DNA from: Allomyces macrogynus ATCC 38327
Taxonomy: Eukaryota; Blastocladiomycota; Blastocladiomycetes; Blastocladiales; Blastocladiaceae
Assembly (NCBI GenBank): GCA_000151295.1
Contig: GG745334.1
Span: 1,730,049-1,766,693 of the forward strand
Length of the DNA stretch: 36,645 nucleotides
Reading direction: 5' to 3'
In this document: positions 33,193-36,645 of the stretch, in pieces
Numbering within the stretch: the stretch's first letter is position 1
How the letters are laid out: each line of letters opens with the position of its first letter
Translations under genes and position numbers: made by a program
The notes under the pieces: generated by a model
What the model saw: the letters and a program-made list of their open reading frames with translations, nothing else
Databases searched by the model: none
What the model was told of the DNA's origin: nothing

Positions 33193-33919
33193 TCAAAAAT
33201 AATACCACTGGATTGCGTGCACGGCAGGCGGCATGGTCCACGCGTCTTGGCGTCGGTGGAAAATGCAATTGACGAGCGCGAAGTGGCCAATAGGCAAAGC
33301 CTTGGCCAAGGCCCAGTGCCAGTCGACGGACGTGGTGAGGGGTGGGTCGTACGCGCCCATGAGCGCGCATGCAGCGGTACCGTGCCCGTAAACGGCGCAC
33401 ACAAATGGGAGCATGAGATAGGGCCGCGAAGGTCATGGCGAGTCGTGGCCGATAACAATGATCGGGTCACGACCGAGTGCCATGAGTACCACGTCGTTCC
33501 AGAGCGGACCGTTAAAAGTAAGCGCTGCGACATCGCCGCGGCTCGCAGTCTCGAGACAACGCATTATCGACGGAACTTGCCCTGGTAGTTGCTCGCGATC
33601 GGCGTGCTCGATTAGCATTGGCCAAATGCGCGCGTCCGGCAAATTGGGAATCAAGGGCCGTGGGTGGTTTACAATCGCATCATTCCAGTCCAATTCCACG
33701 ACGGCCAAGCGAATACGTGGTTCAAGGCAGCGATCCAAGTGGCGAGCGTATCTGCCAGTGACATGTGCATAAACGCCATCATCAGCTGGCCAATCACGCC
33801 AGACATCGGCGCAATATACTTGGGCATGTTTGTTGGAGGCGCACAGTCGAGCAGGTGTCAAGATACGTGAGCAGCGTCGACAGGACAACGTCAGGCAATT
33901 CGGCAAGACTTAGGCTCAT
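33193..33919 (-). pseudogene. F-box protein remnant B (one frameshift and one in-frame TGA)
   Basis: ATG at 33919 opens a clear F-box (LAELPDVVLSTLLTYLDTCS, then VRLQQTCPSILRRC) that hits TGA after LRRCLA. The neighbouring frame, one base on, continues sensibly (DVWRDWPADDGVYAHVTGRY ... NDAIVNHPRPLIPNLPDARI ... LWNDVVLMALGRDPIIVIGH) until TGA at 33433-33435, then again runs on in frame through MLPFVCAVYGHGTAACALMG and ends IQWYYF. A 36-base GT-AG intron could bridge the first break in frame but is shorter than any other intron here and would remove part of the F-box end. Total coding length would be about 241 residues. Two lesions in 0.7 kb favour a pseudogene, although sequence error is possible as elsewhere in the window. 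Confidence 0.55.
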
Positions 33920-33974
33920 GTTGTTGGATGGGTTTGGAGGAGGGACTGGAACTGAAGTGGGTGCGTGGGTGAGT

Positions 33975-33990
33975 GGGGGGGGGGGGGGGG
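33975..33990. repeat. Poly-G run of 16
   Basis: Sixteen consecutive G on the plus strand (C on the strand of the F-box remnants), about 60 bases upstream of the start codon of remnant B. Directly counted; the exact length is prone to sequencing error. Confidence 0.9.
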
Positions 33991-34099
33991 CAGAACTGCA
34001 AACGAGTTTGACTCTGTCACCGATGGGCGGCGGGTGCCTGATGTGTGATGTGTGATGCGTGCGTGATTGAAGAAATTACTTGCTGGGGGTTGGGCGAAC

Positions 34100-35746
34100 T
34101 GGCAATGCAGATGACAACAAACAAAACCATCTCTGACTGCGAAAACATGCACCACAATCTTCGACATGAGCAGGGCAATGGCCACATCCGACACCCATTT
34201 GCGTTGCAAATACAGCGCCATCCGCGCCATGGGAGCGCGCTCTGGCATCCGCTCGACGAGCCCTGCGGCCATGCCATCCGAAACGGGGACAGCAAACAAA
34301 TCGAGAACGCGAAGTTGGTTGGTAACGCCTCGATCCACGCACGGCGCTCCGTGTCCTGCTCCCGCTCTGCAAGGTCAGTCGATTCCTTTGGATCCCCACG
34401 GTACCGCACGTGCACGTTGAACCGCAAAATCAACTCGTGCAACGTCACTGGCCACCACGACGCAATTTGGTCCAAATCAGCGTGCGTCAAGTTGTTCATT
34501 GTGAGCAGGAGCGTCATGAGCCGCGGTGACATGGCCTCGGCAAGCGACTTGATTGCATCGGTCCCGCCGAGTGGCAGATTAAATAGGTCGAGACGGGTCA
34601 ACGACGCGGGCATCCGTGCCAAGAACTGGGCCAGACGGTCGTCATAGGACCGCACGATGAGGTCGTCAATGCAAAGCGAATCGAGCATGGGCGTGAATTG
34701 GAAGAGATGGAAGTGCTCGGCATATCGCGGGAAATGTAAACAATCTTGAGCGCGCGTCGCGACTGGGAGGCCTCGCGTCAGCGTGAGCAAATCAGTCTCA
34801 TCGTGCACTTCGCCATGAGTATTGAAAAAACTGGAACGACTCGACACAAGTTGGCATCGCTGCTGCGGGACGGGCAACATCTGCGTGGATCGCGGTCTGG
34901 CTGAGCGTGAAGGACGTCAAATGGGGCAGTCGCGCAACGAGGCGCGCGAGCGCTGGAGTTGCCTGCGCTGGCAAGGGGCTGGCTCCGCCAACTTTGAGGT
35001 CAGTCACCGTACTTGGGATCCCGTCGTCGAAAAACTTGGCCCACGTCAACCACGCGTCGCCCATCCCGTCGCGGTCGCATTCAATATCATACAAGTCGTC
35101 CAGATTCAGCTGAAGGAGATGCCGCGGAAGAATTTGTGCAAAGTCGGGCGGGTTCGACAGGTGCAGCTGATTTCCCTGATGGAGAGCTTGGTGACCGACA
35201 ATTGCACACGAATACTATGCCATGGGAACACGCTGTCCTCGTCGTTTCCTCTGCTCTTGAGCACGAGCGAGCGGCATCGCGATGGGACGGCCAAGACGGG
35301 AGCATCATGGTTGAGGTGGAACAGGCAAAGAACGTGGTCGAGCAAAATGGGCAATAGCGACCACTTGCGCGAGCCATCAACCACAGTAGCGCGATTTCGC
35401 ACTGAAATGCTTTTGCGGTTGTGGTCGCGCGGCGGAAGAATCAAGTACAGGCGCTCGTGAATGCCATTGAACCAAGCGAACAGGCCAATCCTGGCGCCCA
35501 ACATCGCGACTGTATCCCTACTTGTAGTTGGCAGAGACAAGACGTTGTCCTTGCGCCAATCGTATTCGCTTCTGGCAACTTGAAGGGCGATTCGCAGGCA
35601 TGCTGCAAAGAGACTGGGTGCTGCGAGCGCCAAGTCCGCCAAGGCAGCGCGAGGGTGGGCGGCGCCTTAGGGCGCGCAAATGAAGCAATGCGGAGGAGAA
35701 TATCGAGCGGCAACTGATCGAGAGTCGTGGGCCTGCTGGCGTTCAT
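34100..35746 (-). pseudogene. F-box/LRR protein remnant A (three single-base shifts)
   Basis: Begins with an F-box at ATG 35746 (MNASRPTTLDQLPLDILLRI). One base appears missing about 35 codons in; the frame then continues ADLALAAPSLFAACLRIALQ. A 56-base GT-AG intron (35176-35231) joins phase 0 to GNQLHLSNPPDFAQILPRHL and leucine-rich repeats (STVTDLKVGG, LARLVARLPHLTSFTLSQTA). At the A6 run 34825-34830 one base too many shifts the frame; beyond it come FTPMLDSLCIDDLIVRSYDD, MPASLTRLDLFNLPLGGTDA and LMTLLLTMNNLTHADLDQIA. Near 34310 one base appears missing before LRVLDLFAVPVSDGMAAGLV. The 3' end is not resolved; the last convincing residues are near 34140 (MSKIVVHVF). Three indels in 1.6 kb suggest decay, but two lie at short homopolymers and could be sequence errors. 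Confidence 0.55.
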
Positions 35747-36151
35747 TTTCAGCAAGCTAGGCGCGGTTGTTTGAATTGTGTCGTTATGAGCTGACTTGCT
35801 CAGCAAGTTGACATGTGGAGGCCGGCTGTGGAACAGGTTAGTTGACAGTTCAATCTAGGACCATCCATTTGTGGGTAGACATCTGACATTGCTCCACCTC
35901 ATTAGACAGATGTGTACTTTTGATCCTCGTCCGCCTGTTTCGACAAAGATGAGCAACTGCTGCATGCGGCTCGCTCGTTCTCTGTGATCTTGGACCAAAG
36001 ACTGAAAGTATGGAGGAGCAGTCGCATGGAGACGTGCACGACAATCAGATCACCGGCAAGGATTGTCTTTCTTGCCATGATCCATCATCACTTTCCAATC
36101 CGCGTATTTATCAGTCGAACTCTTCCCCATCCAGTCACATCCAGTCCACCC
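35747..36151. other. Intergenic region near the right edge
   Basis: About 400 bases, the least GC-rich part of the window (TTTGAATTGTGTCGTTATGAGC, GTATTTATCAGTCG). It should hold the promoter of F-box remnant A and the 3' flank of the minus-strand gene at the edge. No coding frame is convincing. Confidence 0.4.
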
Positions 36152-36535
36152 TCACCCATCACGCGGCGGCGACAGCACCGCGCGCCGCCTACTCCCCATC
36201 GCCGACGACGGCGGCGACACTGACGGCACAACGACCGCTGGCGTCGTACCCCTACTGATCTCCTCCTCTTCCTCGACCGCCTCCATGATCACCGGGGTCC
36301 TCGGGATCCCCTGCGTGGGCCCCGCCGCAGCATTGACAGCGCCTGTGATCGTGACCATCGGCGTCTCCGCTGCCGCCGCCGCCGGATCCGCAGCGGCATC
36401 TACGACCTCGTCACCACGCGCGCCGTCCTCCTCGTCGTCCTCATCCGCGGCCTCCGACAACGCCCGTAGCGCCGCGGCCCGCCGAGAACGAGTGCGCGAG
36501 CACGTCCGCGTCGTGCACTGCCGCGGCCCCCACTG
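36152..36535 (-). CDS. Possible last exon of an acidic, Ala-rich protein (partial)
   Basis: A minus-strand frame opens directly after a CTATAG acceptor-like site at 36536-36541 and runs 127 codons to a stop at 36152. It contains an Arg/Ala-rich start (RSRRAAALRALSEAADEDDE), acidic clusters (DEDDEED, VEEEEE) and a Pro/Ser/Arg-rich end (VSPPSSAMGSRRRAVLSPP). No domain is visible. If real, the gene starts beyond the right edge. GC-rich DNA gives chance open frames, so confidence is low. Confidence 0.3.
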   Translation of the reverse strand, partial: QWGPRQCTTRTCSRTRSRRAAALRALSEAADEDDEEDGARGDEVVDAAADPAAAAAETPMVTITGAVNAAAGPTQGIPRTPVIMEAVEEEEEISRGTTPAVVVPSVSPPSSAMGSRRRAVLSPPRDG

Positions 36536-36645
36536 CTATAGCCGAGACGACCGACGCGCGCCGCGCGCCTGTGTCATCCGCGCCGCCACTATCTCCACCG
36601 GCCCCCGGGGAACCGCCGCGCAATTTCCGCGTTCCCACGGGCCGC

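Noticed and set aside
33790..33860. A 36-base intron in F-box remnant B
   Set aside because: In phase, but far shorter than the 53-base minimum of the other introns here and it would remove the end of the F-box.

Overview
The window is nuclear DNA of a eukaryote. Genes are split by short GT-AG introns (mostly 53-85 bases, with donors such as GTATGT, GTACGT and GTACTG), the sequence is GC-rich, and the products are spliceosomal helicases, profilin and an ethanolamine/cholinephosphotransferase. A vacuolar-type endopolyphosphatase (PPN1) points to fungi. A homologue of the axonemal dynein assembly factor DNAAF4 points to a flagellated organism. My inference is a zoosporic fungus, most likely Blastocladiomycota (Allomyces-like); a chytrid cannot be excluded.

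Layout. 1-735: 3' exon of a polyQ/Pro/Tyr-rich protein with a pure 51-CAG tract. 1280-3391: cytosolic methionyl-tRNA synthetase. 3684-4071: a chimeric fragment holding a 297-base copy of part of the window's own BRR2. 4521-6195: DNAAF4-like gene. 6880-7957: profilin. 9184-10828 (minus): CDP-alcohol phosphotransferase. 11460-14221: PRP5/DDX46. 14704-21333 (minus): BRR2/SNRNP200, tail to tail with PRP5. 22090-22659 (minus): unrecognised ORF with an in-frame TGA. 22891-24507 (minus): F-box/LRR-like gene. 24898-26815: enolase-phosphatase E1 with a very long Q-rich and Ala/Pro-rich tail ending in nuclear-localisation-like basic clusters. 27518-30564: large F-box/LRR-like gene. 30999-32908: endopolyphosphatase. 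33193-35746 (minus): two decayed F-box/LRR genes. 36152-36535 (minus): possible last exon of a gene running off the right edge.

How the genes relate. Most are unrelated housekeeping neighbours. Two spliceosomal ATPases (PRP5 acts at prespliceosome formation, BRR2 at activation) lie convergently with only 482 bases between their stops. Four F-box/LRR-type genes or remnants lie between 22.9 and 35.7 kb, which suggests a lineage-expanded family. The methionine side is represented twice, by the Met-tRNA synthetase and by the methionine-salvage enzyme E1, but they are 21 kb apart.

Caution. Four conserved genes (DNAAF4, PRP5, BRR2, E1) each need exactly one single-base correction to read through. 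Two of these sit at runs of four or more identical bases. Sequencing or assembly error is the simplest reading, and the decayed F-box genes must be judged with that in mind.
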